A stretch of 64,000 nt of DNA from JANNWF01 sp052390415 (GCA_052390415.1 JBQTGY010000053.1:20589-84588), one strand, 5' to 3'. Positions 21,486 to 30,995 are shown, numbered from the stretch's first letter. Numbers and translations: made by a program. The notes: generated by a model not told the origin, from the sequence alone.

Positions 21486-21757
21486 ATGCCGAAGCGAACC
21501 AGTCTTGCAGGAAGCGAATTGTTCATCGTCGACAACAGCAATGAAGACTGGAAGGCAGCCCGATACCTGCGCGACTGGTGCCAGCTTTCCAGCGCAATCG
21601 ACATCGCCACAGGCTACTTCGAGATTGGCGCTTTACTCGCGCTGGGTGACGAATGGCAGAAAGTCGATGGCATTCGCATCCTCATGGGTGACGAGGTCTC
21701 ACGGCGAACGAAGAGGGCGTTTGACGAAGTAATGGTCCGAGTGGCGGATCGACTCGA
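21486..21757 (+). pseudogene. Remnant of a PLD-domain protein (5' end only)
   Basis: About 90 residues (GSELFIVDNSNEDWKAARYL, then IDIATGYFEIGALLAL and IRILMGDEVSRRTKRAFDE) match the N-terminus of the large PLD-like nuclease/helicase proteins found in defence and restriction loci. After about base 21757 the similarity stops and another frame encodes a transposase fragment, so the gene was truncated. The full proteins are around 1000 residues. Assignment rests on recognition of the motif pattern. Confidence 0.6.
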
Positions 21758-22102
21758 CCAAAGCATCTTGAACACTTCGCGGTCGAGCGGGTCATTGTCG
21801 TCGCCGACCGCGGCCTGCTCAGCCTCGACAACGTCAGTGAGTTGGCGCAGGTTGCTGAGCAGACGCAACGCCAACTTCAGTTCATCCTCGCGGTGCCGGC
21901 ACGCCGCTACGCTGAGCATGGCGGCACCCTCGACGCGATGCAGGTCACCGACGGATTGGCCGAAGGCTGCTTTGCCGAGCATCGGCTGGTGGAGCGGGCC
22001 ACGCAGAATCCGTGGGGATTTCCCGAGCACGCCTGGCGTCACTCGCGATCAATCGACAATCACCCGCCGTGCATGCGAGCACCGGCGAAGTTGTACAGCT
22101 GA
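21758..22102 (+). pseudogene. IS1634-like transposase fragment
   Basis: Reading from 21758, the product KHLEHFAVERVIVVADRGLL then SLDNVSELAQ and LQFILAVPARRYAEHG matches the catalytic region of IS1634/IS4-type transposases, where VADRGL carries a DDE aspartate. Neither the N-terminal part nor the C-terminal Glu region is recognisable, and the frame stops at 22102. The fragment abuts the truncated PLD gene. No inverted ends were found. The next 190 bases to the lectin gene show nothing I can name. Confidence 0.65.
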
Positions 22103-22293
22103 ACCAGAGGTTGGCGACCATTCCGCCGGCCGAATGACCGTGCTTCAGCGGTCGGCGATGGGCCAACAAGCGACGCTCTACCAAGCTATTCGACAAACGC
22201 CGCAGGGCGGCCATTCGCCGACGAGGCCACCTGCCCCGCGTCGTGGGGGCAGGTGCAAACCTCGATCAGGCTAGTCAGTAAAGCTGCTACCGG

Positions 22294-23109
22294 CTACTGC
22301 TGAAACTTCCACAACTGGCCAGATACGTCCTGACATTTATCCATGAACGCCGCGCCATTGTTGGAGCCGCCAGCCTGGTTGCCCTCAAGGCACTCTTCCG
22401 CGTTTTCGCGGAACTGAGTGGTTAGCTTGAAGTATCCATTGTTGACGGGAAAAGCCATCCACAACTGGCCAGATACGTTCTGACATTTATCCATGAACGC
22501 TGCACCATTGTTGGAGCCGCCAACCTGGTTGCCCTCAAGGCATTCACCCTCGTTCTCGCGGAACTGAGTGGTGAGCCTAACGTATCCATTCTCGGCGGGT
22601 ATCGCTTGCCAAAGCTGGCCAGATACGTTCTGGCATTTGTCCATGAACGCCGCGCCATTTATTGAGCCGTTTACCTGATTGCCCTCAAGGCATTCACCGT
22701 TGCTCTCGCGGAACTGAGTGGTGAGCCTGAAATAACCGTTCGGAAAACTGGAAACAGTATTGCTGGCCGAACCACAATTCGGGTCGCGTTCCACGAGCAC
22801 GTTGGACAGGATGTCGTTGAAGTTGTCGTCGGTCAGATCCGCGTCGTCCGCCGTCAGCACCAGTTCCGGTCCGTTTTGTCCTGGCCCGGCCCCGTACAAG
22901 GTGACCTTGAAGCACTGACTGACCTGGACCGAACTGGCGACGTCATTACCCAGCGCCAGCGGACCGACGTTCAAGCCCTCAACCAGAGCCTGGCTCCTAC
23001 CGTTGAAATTGGTGTGCTCGAAGATCGTGGCCGGAGCGTTGGTTTGTGCATGACTGCTCGAAGCAAGGCTCAGCGCAATCAACGCGGTCAAGTTCCTGAT
23101 TTTGTGCAT
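22294..23109 (-). CDS. Secreted crystallin/ricin-like protein with three near-identical repeats
   Basis: A 271-residue secreted protein. After a signal peptide (IRNLTALIALSLASSSHA) residues 30-110 resemble a beta/gamma-crystallin fold (TIFEHTNFNGRSQAL, DDNFNDILSNVLV). Then come three repeats of exactly 50 residues starting GYFRLTTQFRE, GYVRLTTQFRE and GYFKLTTQFRE, each with ECLEGNQ, NGAAFMDKCQ and a GQLW motif like the QxW of ricin lectins. The DNA repeats have a 150-bp period and high identity. I chose the ATG at 23109, which has GGAGAAG nine bases before it, over the ATG at 23124. It may bind carbohydrate; the ligand is unknown. Confidence 0.75.
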   Translation of the reverse strand: MHKIRNLTALIALSLASSSHAQTNAPATIFEHTNFNGRSQALVEGLNVGPLALGNDVASSVQVSQCFKVTLYGAGPGQNGPELVLTADDADLTDDNFNDILSNVLVERDPNCGSASNTVSSFPNGYFRLTTQFRESNGECLEGNQVNGSINGAAFMDKCQNVSGQLWQAIPAENGYVRLTTQFRENEGECLEGNQVGGSNNGAAFMDKCQNVSGQLWMAFPVNNGYFKLTTQFRENAEECLEGNQAGGSNNGAAFMDKCQDVSGQLWKFQQ

Positions 23110-23291
23110 GGTTGTCTTCTCCATTTTGCGGATTCCGTGCGCGGTGGGTAGGTAGACCGTGACCAGTCAGCCACGGACAAATCAGAGACGCGCAAGAAGT
23201 CACTCGCGAGGATCATCCCCGACGAAAAAATTCCGAATGCCCGAAGCCCGCCGCGCGGGAGCCTGTTCTGCTCGAGATCGACGAACCAGAC

Positions 23292-26066
23292 CTACCGCTG
23301 CATCCGGTAGGCGGAGTCCGCCGGAAATACCTGTGCCAGTTTGGGCAGGTATTCGTCATTGAGCGCCTGCGCTGCATCGCGATCCCCGCTGGCCGCGAGG
23401 ATACGGGCGGAGGCGACGGCGTAGCGGATGGTTCGCGGATTGGTCGGGCCCCGATCCGCGAGCATCAATTTGAAAGCCGCCATGGCTTGCAGCGCTGCAT
23501 CCCCTGGGTTGCCCTCCGCCATCAGGATCGTCGCGCGCGTCGCCGCGGCGCGGGCGTGAACTTCCTGCTCGACCGATGCGCCGACCGCCTCGACCTGATC
23601 CAGCAGCAGTCTCGCGGCGATACCCTCGCCGCGGGCGGCGTGCCATTGCGCCAACGGCAGACGGGCGTAGGCGAGGCTGATTGGATTGGCGTCGCCCTCG
23701 CTGCGTTCGGCGATGACCGCGTCGAGCAGCGCGCGCGCTTCGGCATTCGCCTGTCCCGATTCGATCAGCACCTGCGCCAGGGTGGTCCGCAGCACCTGCA
23801 ACATGCCGCGATCACGGCCGTCCACAAGGCTTTCGTGGATGCGCAGGGCCTGACGCATCGGTGGCAACGCCTGCGTGTGGCGGCCCTGCAGGGCGTCGAG
23901 CCAGCCGGCATGGAACAGGGCCTTGGCGTATTGCGAGCTGCGCGCGCCGTTGAGCTTGAGGACTACCGGCATGCCGAGTTCGATCATCTGCTGCGCCTCG
24001 CCGAACAGTCCGGCTTCAGCGAGGCGGTCGGTCATCACCACCCGCTCGCTGGCCAGCACCGAGCTGTCCGCGCCGAACAGCACTTCGGTGAGCGCAATGC
24101 GCTCGCGTGCCACGCCGAGTCCGCGCGCGTACTGGCCGCTGTACACCAGCGTGCGCTCGATCTGGCGCAGTGCCAGCCGGTAAGCGTTGGTCGGCGCCAT
24201 GCCGCTGCGGGTGTACAGCGCCAGCGCGCGTTCGCAGTGGACAAGTGCAGCGGCGTGGTCGCCCGAGCCGGAGGCGACGTAGCAGAGGTCGACTTCGCTA
24301 CGGGCGATGAGCGCCGCGTCGGCGCCGGCAGTCTCGCGCAACTGAAGCGCGGTCTGTGCGGCCCGAATCGCGGCGTTCTCCTTGCCCACGCTGTCGAGTG
24401 CATAGGCCAGCACTCCGTGCGCCTCGGCCATCAGCAGCAGATCACCCTCGGCGTGGGCTTCTACCAGCTCGAAGGCGCGCTGGGCGGCATCCTCGCCCTC
24501 CAGGGTCGAGCCGTTGCTGGCAAGGATGCTGGCGGCTTTGGCCTGCAGGCTACGAGCGGCACTCAGCGGTTCGTCGACGGCCGGATCAAGGTGCAACTGC
24601 GCCGCTGCTTCCAGCAGTGCGGCACCGGCGTTGCCCTCGTTGATGCCGCGATAGGCATTCCCCAGCGCCTCCAGCAGCTTCGCCCGCACCTGCGGCAGGT
24701 CGGTCAGCTCCGCGTCGACGCGCTGCACACCGCGATCCAGCACCTCTCGCGCGCTGTAGTCGTGGCGTCCGGCCTGAGTGGGGTCAGACAGCGCGAAGGC
24801 CGAAATCAGGAACTCGGTGGTGCGGTCGGCAACTTCTGCCTGCAGACGAGCTTCGCGCTCGGCCAAAGCCGTCTGCCAGGTAAAGCCGCCGGCCAGCGTC
24901 AGCGCTGCGAGACCGGCGACAATCGGCCAGCGATTGCGCTGCATGAAGCGCTGCGCGTAATAGGTCCAGCGCCCGCGTCGGGCCAGCACCGGCCGCGCGT
25001 CAAGGTAGCGTCCCAGGTCCTCGGCCAGCTCGCGGACCGAGCCGTAACGTTGCTCGGGCTCGCGGCGCAGTGCCTTCTGCACGATGGCATCGACGTCGGC
25101 CGGGATGCGGACCGCGCTTACCGGTGGGCCCGCGCTCGGCACGGATGACGGCGCAGGTTGCGCGGAGTGTGTGCTGCCGCCCGACAGCATTGCCAGCGCA
25201 CGGGCGTGCTCGCTGTCATAGAGCTGGGTAGGACGAATGCCGCTCAACAGCTCATGGAGCATCACGCCCAGCGACCAGACATCGGTGGTGGTGCCGAGTG
25301 GCTTGCCTTCGAGCTGTTCCGGACTGGCGTAGGCCGGCGTCATCAGCCGGGTGGCGGTCTGTGCGCCCTCGGTGTCGATCAGCCGAGCGATGCCGAAGTC
25401 GAGCAGTTTCGGCACGCCGTCACGGTCCACCAGCACGTTGGCCGGCTTCAGATCACGGTGGATGACCAGTTGCTGGTGGGCATGGGACACCGCATGGCAG
25501 ATCTGGATGAACAGCATCAGACGGGCTCGCAGGTCCAGATTCCGACCGTGGCACCAGTGGTCGATGCGCACGCCGGCGACGTATTCCACGGCCAGGAAGG
25601 GGACGCCGACGCGGTCCACGCCGGCATCCAGCAGGCGGGCGATGTTCGGATGGCTCAGCGTCGCGAGGATGCGCTGCTCCTCCAGCAGCCGCGCGCGATG
25701 GCTCATCGTGCCGCTGTGCAGTCGCTTCAGCGCCACGCGCTGTCGCGCGTCGCCAACCGTACGCTCGGCCAGCCAGACCACGCCCATGCCGCCCTCGCCG
25801 ATCAGCTCGATCAGCTGGTAGTTGCCGGGAATCGTGGCTTCCACGCGCCATTCCGCAGCCAGCTCGCCGGTCGCCGCGCGGACGACCTCCGGGACGGCAT
25901 CCAGGGCCTCGTCACCCGCCGCCCCGATCAGCCATTCCGTTTCCGCGCGCAGCCCGGTGTCGTCGCCACAGAGGGCGTCGAGTCGGGTAATGCGCTCGGC
26001 CGGGGCCAGCTCCAGCACCTCGTGCACGATCGCCTGCGCGCGGGCGTAGCGCGAGGGCTCAGGCAT
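23292..26066 (-). CDS. Membrane Ser/Thr protein kinase with C-terminal TPR region
   Basis: A 924-residue Hanks-type kinase. Kinase motifs are intact: LIGEGGMGVVWLAE (P-loop, about residue 90), VALKRL, HRDLKPANVLVD and LDFGIARL, with YASPEQLEGK in the activation region. A single membrane helix follows near residue 390 (WPIVAGLAALTLAGGFTW), then some 500 residues of TPR-like helices, predicted outside the cytoplasm. The start overlaps the end of the ECF sigma gene by 8 bases, so the two are translationally coupled. This sigma-kinase pairing is recurrent in Lysobacterales and usually lacks an anti-sigma factor. Targets are unknown. Confidence 0.9.
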   Translation of the reverse strand: MPEPSRYARAQAIVHEVLELAPAERITRLDALCGDDTGLRAETEWLIGAAGDEALDAVPEVVRAATGELAAEWRVEATIPGNYQLIELIGEGGMGVVWLAERTVGDARQRVALKRLHSGTMSHRARLLEEQRILATLSHPNIARLLDAGVDRVGVPFLAVEYVAGVRIDHWCHGRNLDLRARLMLFIQICHAVSHAHQQLVIHRDLKPANVLVDRDGVPKLLDFGIARLIDTEGAQTATRLMTPAYASPEQLEGKPLGTTTDVWSLGVMLHELLSGIRPTQLYDSEHARALAMLSGGSTHSAQPAPSSVPSAGPPVSAVRIPADVDAIVQKALRREPEQRYGSVRELAEDLGRYLDARPVLARRGRWTYYAQRFMQRNRWPIVAGLAALTLAGGFTWQTALAEREARLQAEVADRTTEFLISAFALSDPTQAGRHDYSAREVLDRGVQRVDAELTDLPQVRAKLLEALGNAYRGINEGNAGAALLEAAAQLHLDPAVDEPLSAARSLQAKAASILASNGSTLEGEDAAQRAFELVEAHAEGDLLLMAEAHGVLAYALDSVGKENAAIRAAQTALQLRETAGADAALIARSEVDLCYVASGSGDHAAALVHCERALALYTRSGMAPTNAYRLALRQIERTLVYSGQYARGLGVARERIALTEVLFGADSSVLASERVVMTDRLAEAGLFGEAQQMIELGMPVVLKLNGARSSQYAKALFHAGWLDALQGRHTQALPPMRQALRIHESLVDGRDRGMLQVLRTTLAQVLIESGQANAEARALLDAVIAERSEGDANPISLAYARLPLAQWHAARGEGIAARLLLDQVEAVGASVEQEVHARAAATRATILMAEGNPGDAALQAMAAFKLMLADRGPTNPRTIRYAVASARILAASGDRDAAQALNDEYLPKLAQVFPADSAYRMQR

Positions 26067-26631
26067 GCGCTAGTTCGCGCTGCAACCACGCGCGCGCCAT
26101 GCGCCAGTCGCGCACCACAGTGGGCCGCGCGATGCCGAGGACCTCGGCGATCTGCTCCAGCTCCAGCCCGGCGAAGAACTTCAGGTCGATGACTTCGACC
26201 TGGCGTGGACTGAGCTCGCGCAGCCGCTCCAGTGCCTGATCCAGCGCGAGCAGCCCGGTTCCGACGTCCAGCCCGGCCTGACCAGAAGCATCGTGCAGGT
26301 CGATCGCGGCGATCAGCACTTGTACGTCCGAGGTCGGCCGCTTCGCCGCCGCGCGTCGGCGCGCATGGTCGACCAGTATGCGCCGCATCATCTGCGCGGC
26401 AATCCCGAGAAACTGGCCTCGATTGGCCGGGTCCAGCCGCTGCTGGTCGGCAACCCGCAACCACGCCTCGTGCACCAGCGCGGTGGTCTGCAGCGTGTGG
26501 CTGCCGCGCTCCGCCCGCATCGCCCGCGCCGCCAGCGCCTTCAGTTCGGCGTACAGCAGTGGGGACAGCGATTCGGCGCTGTTGCCAGCCGGGGCCTGGT
26601 CAGGTGCTTCGGGTGGATCGGAGGGAAGCAT
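26059..26631 (-). CDS. ECF-type RNA polymerase sigma factor
   Basis: A 190-residue sigma factor of the TIGR02999-type group that pairs with Ser/Thr kinases. Region 2 includes TALVHEAWLRVADQQ and QFLGIAAQMMRRILVDHARR. Region 4 has LSPRQVEVIDLKFFAGLELE and a helix-turn-helix IAEVLGIARPTVVRDWRMAR. I chose the ATG at 26631, which has an AGGA five bases upstream, over an upstream opening at 26739. It overlaps the kinase gene and is probably controlled by it through phosphorylation. Confidence 0.88.
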   Translation of the reverse strand: MLPSDPPEAPDQAPAGNSAESLSPLLYAELKALAARAMRAERGSHTLQTTALVHEAWLRVADQQRLDPANRGQFLGIAAQMMRRILVDHARRRAAAKRPTSDVQVLIAAIDLHDASGQAGLDVGTGLLALDQALERLRELSPRQVEVIDLKFFAGLELEQIAEVLGIARPTVVRDWRMARAWLQRELAHA

Positions 26632-26725
26632 GGGTCCTGAGAATTCTGGTTGCGGATGGCGGGTCCGACCTGCAAGGCCGGAGCACCAGGAGGGGGACGT
26701 GCTGCGAGTTCGAACGGCTGCGCCC

Positions 26726-26856
26726 AAGGACAACCTCAAATCAGAATCTACTGTTCAGCTCCTGCTCGGACACACGAAGCTCAACACACCCTGGTTCGGT
26801 ACCTTGGCATCGAGGTGGAGGATGCAATGGAGCTATCGGAGCTGACGGAATTGTGA
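26726..26856 (+). pseudogene. Frameshifted C-terminal tail of a tyrosine integrase
   Basis: One frame reads KDNLKSESTVQLLLGHTKLN and a second, one base off, continues LVRYLGIEVEDAMELSELTE then stop. Joined, they match the usual end of a phage or island integrase (VQLLLGHTKL...VRYLGIEVDDAL), with the catalytic His box and Tyr. A frameshift separates the two halves and the rest of the gene is absent. It marks a former integration event. Confidence 0.7.
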
Positions 26857-27007
26857 TCGCAAAGTCAGCCGGCCGCGAGACCTCGCGGGTCCGCAGAAGC
26901 GGTCAGTCGCCGAGCGGCCAGGTCTCGAATTTCACCCGGATTTTTGAACAATCCCCTCGTTCCATCGTGCAACGATTGCCATAGAAATAAGGCTCGTCGC
27001 GGATTCG

Positions 27008-27183
27008 TGTGGGTGATCCCGACCCTGCAGAGTCCATCGGGGCGGCATCGTGGAGGCAGGATCAGCGTCGAAAGGCTGGCACAGTTCATCTCGCGCGAGT
27101 TCCACGCCGCTGACCGGCTCACCACGCTGGTCGATTTCTACGGCGTCCAGGATGCAGAGGGCCGATCACGGGATGCGCTGGAG
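27008..27183 (+). pseudogene. DUF4276-like gene fragment
   Basis: The segment with [18 protein letters not shown], then [18 protein letters not shown], resembles the middle of DUF4276 proteins, which have a HRGG motif followed by VTTLxDYYG. The normal N-terminal and C-terminal parts are missing, and the frame runs directly into a GroEL fragment. Assignment is by motif memory only. Confidence 0.5.
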
Positions 27184-27255
27184 GAGCGCGTGGCCAAGCT
27201 GGCCGGCGGCGTTGCAGTCATCAAGGTCGGCGCGTCAACCGAAGTCGAAATGAAA
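27184..27255 (+). pseudogene. 72-bp GroEL gene fragment
   Basis: Encodes [20 protein letters not shown] then VEMK, identical to residues of the intact GroEL (codons at about 20679-20750). The nucleotides differ at only a handful of third positions. It is fused in frame behind the DUF4276-like fragment and followed, in another frame, by an RDD-family fragment. It cannot encode a functional chaperonin. Confidence 0.85.
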
Positions 27256-27533
27256 AGCTGCTGGCGCTGTGGCTGGTGACCGGTGGCTACGCGGTGAGCG
27301 CATGGCGACGCGGCGGGCAGACGCTCGGCACGCAGCCGTAGCGATTGCGCGTTCGGGCGGTTGAAGGCGGCGTGCCGCCGTTGTCCCACCTCTGGCTGCG
27401 CTACGTCTTGGCTCAGCTGTCGCTGGCCTGCTTCGGGCTCGCATTCCAGAGTTCCTTGATCGATGGCGAGCGGCGTTGCTGGCACGACACCGCCAGCCGC
27501 ACCTGCCTTTTGCGGCAACCGGCGACACGCTGA
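27255..27533 (+). pseudogene. RDD-family membrane protein remnant with in-frame stop
   Basis: One frame reads [20 protein letters not shown] then GQTLGTQP, a TAG stop at 27339-27341, then RLRVRAVEGG...LRYVLAQLSLACFGLAF and CWHDTASRTCLL. This is the end of an RDD-family protein (GQTLGxRxWRLRV ... ALLSLACLG ... WHDRLSxTRLV). The 5' half is missing and a nonsense codon interrupts the conserved Arg-rich segment, so it is a dead gene. Confidence 0.75.
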
Positions 27534-27669
27534 TCGATCCAGCGGCTGTGCCGCGTGCTCAAGATCGACGCAAACCAAGTGCTCGATTCGGCTACCCTGT
27601 CGCTGGATTGAATGGGTTGGCCAGCGCCCTCCTGGTTTGCAACCCGCCTTTGCCAGGGGAGTCCTTGCC

Positions 27670-30072
27670 ATGCAGAAGTGGTTGCTTGCGGGCGTATGTG
27701 CGCTCGGTTTTGGCGGATCGGTTGCCGCTGAGACACCGATCCGCGCACCAGATTCATTGCAGAACGACCCAGCGGTCCACGGTAGTCACCTCTCGACGGC
27801 GCAGCCTGAAGAGTTTCGCGACAATTTGAGCGCCAGCTGGAACGCGCCGAAGGGCGGCAGCGGCACTTGGGTCCATGTCGGGCCAGCACCGATCCTTCAC
27901 GGCTCGGTCGAAGGCATCACCAACAGGCCCGTTACCGGCGCAATCAACGCCGCTGTCCCCCATCCAACCAACCCGGCCATTTTGTATGTCGCCGCGGTCA
28001 ACGGGGGCATCTGGCGCACCAGCAACGCGACCGCCGCCAGTCCGAACTGGACGCCGTTGACCGATACGCTGAGATCCAATTCGGTGCGGACCCTGGCTGC
28101 CGATCCAACCGCGGCGAATCTGCAGACGCTGGTGGCCGGGATCGGTCGAAACTCAAGCATCGGCATCGGTGGCTCGCTCATCGGCATGTTGCGCAGCACG
28201 AACGGCGGCAGTAGCTGGACCACGTTGGACGGTGGCGGCGTTCTGGTGGATCGCAATATCACTGCGGTCGCCGCGCGCGCTGCGACCTTGCTCGCGGCCA
28301 CTACCAGCGGTCTGTATCGATCCACCGACACGGGGGCGAGTTTTGCCTTGCTGTCGGGTAACGGCAGCAGTGGACTGCCGCCCGGAACAGTGACCGACAT
28401 GGTCGGCGATCCCAACGACAACGCCGTGTTGTACCTTGCCGCGATGGGAACGACCCGCGGGCTTTATCAAAGCCTCAACACCGGTGCGACCTGGAGCAAG
28501 ATTTCCGACGCCTCCGTCGACGCCACGTTGATGAACATCGGTCGCGTTCGCTTGGCGGTCGGCAACAGCGCTCAGGTGTTCGCAGTGGTCGTGGCAAGCG
28601 GTCGCGTGAACGCAGTATTCCGCTACACACCGGCCACCTCAAGCTGGACCGCCTTGGGCGTGCCGACAACCGTTGAACGTGACGGAGCGGTGTTTGGGGT
28701 GTCGCTTAGTCAAGGAGGCCTGCACCTGTCTGTTTCCGCCGACCCCACAGACGCCAACATCGTCTATGTCGGCGGTGATCGGCAGCCTTGTTTCGATGAG
28801 GCGTTCCCCGTCAATCAATGCTTTCCGAACAGTCTGGGCGCGCTCGATTACAGCGGCCGCTTGTTCCGCGGCGTGATTGGCGGCAATCCGGGATGGACCT
28901 CCCTCACTCACAGCGGCGCAGGCAACAACTCGTCGCCGCACGCGGACTCGCGAGGCATGGTCTTCGATGCCAATGGTGATCTGATTGAGGTCAATGACGG
29001 CGGTGTCTACAAACGTGTCGCACCGCGGACCACCACCGGCTCCTGGGTCTCGCTGAATGGCGATCTGGCTGTGACCGAGTTTCATGGCATTTCCCATGAT
29101 GGCTTGACCGACCGGGTGATGGGAGGCACTCAAGACACTGGCACGCCGCGCCAATTTGACAGCTCACGCATTTTCATCAGCGTCCTGACCGGCGATGGAG
29201 GTGATACCGCGATAGACAACACCAGCTCGGCAACCACGTCGACCCGTTACGTCAGTTTTCAATGGCTAGGATCGTTCCGGCGGCTGGTTTACAACGCTGC
29301 GAGCACCTTGCAGAGCCAAGCGATGCCCGCGCTGACGCCATTGGGCGCTGCACCAGCGATGAGTGGCCAGTTCTACACGCCGATTGCGGTGAACGCCGTC
29401 AATGGATTCCGGCTGGTGTTCCTGGCCGACAACGGCGTTTACGAGTCGATGGATCAGGGTGCCACGATCAGCCGCATCGCCACCTCGCGCGGTAATGCCT
29501 TGATGGGCGATCCGCTGGTTTACGGCTTGCCAGGCAATGTTGAATTTCTCTACTTCGCGGCAGGCAATGCGCTGTTCCTGCGGAGCGTCGCAGGCGAGCC
29601 CCCCACCCAACGATCAACCCTTGGCAGCACCAGCATCGTCGACGTCGCCGCAGACCCCGCCACGCCGACGCGGCTGTTCGCGATGAACCAAACCACCGTT
29701 TTTGTTTCAACCAGCAGCGCCTCTGCCTTCAGCAACATCAGCGGCAATTTGGCCATGCAGGACCCAGGCACGCTGCGCAGCATGGCGTTCGTACCGCGAG
29801 TGTCCGGCAATGTGCTGGTGGTGGGAGCAGATCGGGGGGTGTTTGTCGCACGCGCCCCGGATTTCAACGCATGGACGCGGCTCGGACAGGGTTTGCCGAA
29901 CGCTCCCCTGTTTGAGATGGAATACAACGCGGCGCGCGACGCCCTGTTCGCCGGTTTGCTCGGCCGCGGGATCTGGCGACTGGATAGCCCCAACGCCCCG
30001 CCACCGCTGCTGATATTCAGTAACGGGTTCGAATCTGACTCGCAGATCATGACCAAAGGGGTGTCGCCATGA
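27670..30072 (+). CDS. Secreted beta-propeller (BNR/Asp-box) protein with IFSNGFE tail
   Basis: An 800-residue secreted protein with a signal peptide (KWLLAGVCALGFGGSVAA). Several Asp-box repeats are visible (LRSTNGGSSWTTL, YRSTDTGASFALL, YQSLNTGATWSKI), typical of seven- or ten-bladed propellers such as sialidase/VPS10-like folds. No catalytic sialidase residues were identified. The C-terminus PPPLLIFSNGFESDSQIMTK resembles the LIFANGFE end of the endonuclease I protein. The ATG at 27670 has AGGGGAG upstream; a frame opening at 27463 lacks a signal peptide. Its stop overlaps the next gene's start (ATGA). Confidence 0.8.
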   Translation: MQKWLLAGVCALGFGGSVAAETPIRAPDSLQNDPAVHGSHLSTAQPEEFRDNLSASWNAPKGGSGTWVHVGPAPILHGSVEGITNRPVTGAINAAVPHPTNPAILYVAAVNGGIWRTSNATAASPNWTPLTDTLRSNSVRTLAADPTAANLQTLVAGIGRNSSIGIGGSLIGMLRSTNGGSSWTTLDGGGVLVDRNITAVAARAATLLAATTSGLYRSTDTGASFALLSGNGSSGLPPGTVTDMVGDPNDNAVLYLAAMGTTRGLYQSLNTGATWSKISDASVDATLMNIGRVRLAVGNSAQVFAVVVASGRVNAVFRYTPATSSWTALGVPTTVERDGAVFGVSLSQGGLHLSVSADPTDANIVYVGGDRQPCFDEAFPVNQCFPNSLGALDYSGRLFRGVIGGNPGWTSLTHSGAGNNSSPHADSRGMVFDANGDLIEVNDGGVYKRVAPRTTTGSWVSLNGDLAVTEFHGISHDGLTDRVMGGTQDTGTPRQFDSSRIFISVLTGDGGDTAIDNTSSATTSTRYVSFQWLGSFRRLVYNAASTLQSQAMPALTPLGAAPAMSGQFYTPIAVNAVNGFRLVFLADNGVYESMDQGATISRIATSRGNALMGDPLVYGLPGNVEFLYFAAGNALFLRSVAGEPPTQRSTLGSTSIVDVAADPATPTRLFAMNQTTVFVSTSSASAFSNISGNLAMQDPGTLRSMAFVPRVSGNVLVVGADRGVFVARAPDFNAWTRLGQGLPNAPLFEMEYNAARDALFAGLLGRGIWRLDSPNAPPPLLIFSNGFESDSQIMTKGVSP

Positions 30073-30995
30073 AGTCGACCAGTCGCTGGCTGTGTGTGTG
30101 GTTGCTGGCATGGGTCGGCAACGCGAGTGCGGCGGGGATCGCCCTTGGCACCAGCGCGCTGGTCGACTCTGGCCACGTAACTGCCTGGATCGCTGCGCCG
30201 GAAGGCCAGATCGCCGCCGTCAATCTGGCCGACGGCAGCCTGCGTTGGCGTGGTCCGGCAATGGGCCACCCCTTGGCTCTGATCGACGGTCAGCTGCTGG
30301 TGGCGCGGCGACCGGATGCGCTGGCGAACTGGCCGTTTGCGCTGGTCAATGCGGAAACGGGTGAGGTCAACGTTCACTTCGACGTGGCCATGCCGGACGG
30401 CGTGATGGCGAGTCTTGAGCCCATGCCGAATCAGCAGTTCGAGGTCTTCATGCGCGCTGATGCGGGTCAGCTCCAACTGCACTGGTTCTCGCAACGCTGG
30501 CCACTACGCGGCGCGAAACTCGATGACGACGATGGCAACCAGTCCGCAGAGGGCGTAGTGCAGGTGGATGTCGCGGCTGCTCGCGCCGTTGGCCTCGGTC
30601 GCGCGACGCCGCCGATCCGTCCGCGTATCGATCTGTCTGCCGAGGAGCGGGTCGCAGGCCTTGACGCCGTGCAGCTGCGCTCCGCCGACGACCGCCACCT
30701 GGTTCAGCGCCAGCCGCAGGAAGACCCTCAGCTCGGTCAGCGCTGGATCTGGGAGATCTACACGCGCGCAACGGGTCAAGCTCGTGGGCGGGTGACACTG
30801 CCCGAGGCCGCAGCACCGTGGTTGCTGGTCGGGGAGCAGCTAGTCTGGGTGGCACGCCCATTGGTGCTGGCGACGGAAGATGGTTCCTTGCGCGATGTGC
30901 CGGCACGCCTGATCGCGGTCGACCTCAAGGATTCCACCGAACGCTGGTCGGTGATCCTGCGGAGTCCCCTTTTCGAAGGCAGTGCGCCTCCCTGA
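30069..30995 (+). CDS. Secreted PQQ-like propeller protein, function unknown
   Basis: A 308-residue product with a signal peptide (RWLCVWLLAWVGNASA) and short beta-rich repeats of the type GQIAAVNLADGSLRWRGP and LIAVDLKDSTERWSVILR, like PQQ/outer-membrane-assembly propellers. It overlaps the preceding beta-propeller gene by 4 bases (ATGA), so the two are co-translated and may act together outside the inner membrane. I do not recognise a specific family. Confidence 0.6.
   Translation: MKSTSRWLCVWLLAWVGNASAAGIALGTSALVDSGHVTAWIAAPEGQIAAVNLADGSLRWRGPAMGHPLALIDGQLLVARRPDALANWPFALVNAETGEVNVHFDVAMPDGVMASLEPMPNQQFEVFMRADAGQLQLHWFSQRWPLRGAKLDDDDGNQSAEGVVQVDVAAARAVGLGRATPPIRPRIDLSAEERVAGLDAVQLRSADDRHLVQRQPQEDPQLGQRWIWEIYTRATGQARGRVTLPEAAAPWLLVGEQLVWVARPLVLATEDGSLRDVPARLIAVDLKDSTERWSVILRSPLFEGSAPP

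Noticed and set aside
27184..27255. GroEL-like piece considered as a real small chaperonin gene
   Set aside because: Only 24 residues match, with unrelated fragments on both sides in one frame and another frame after it.
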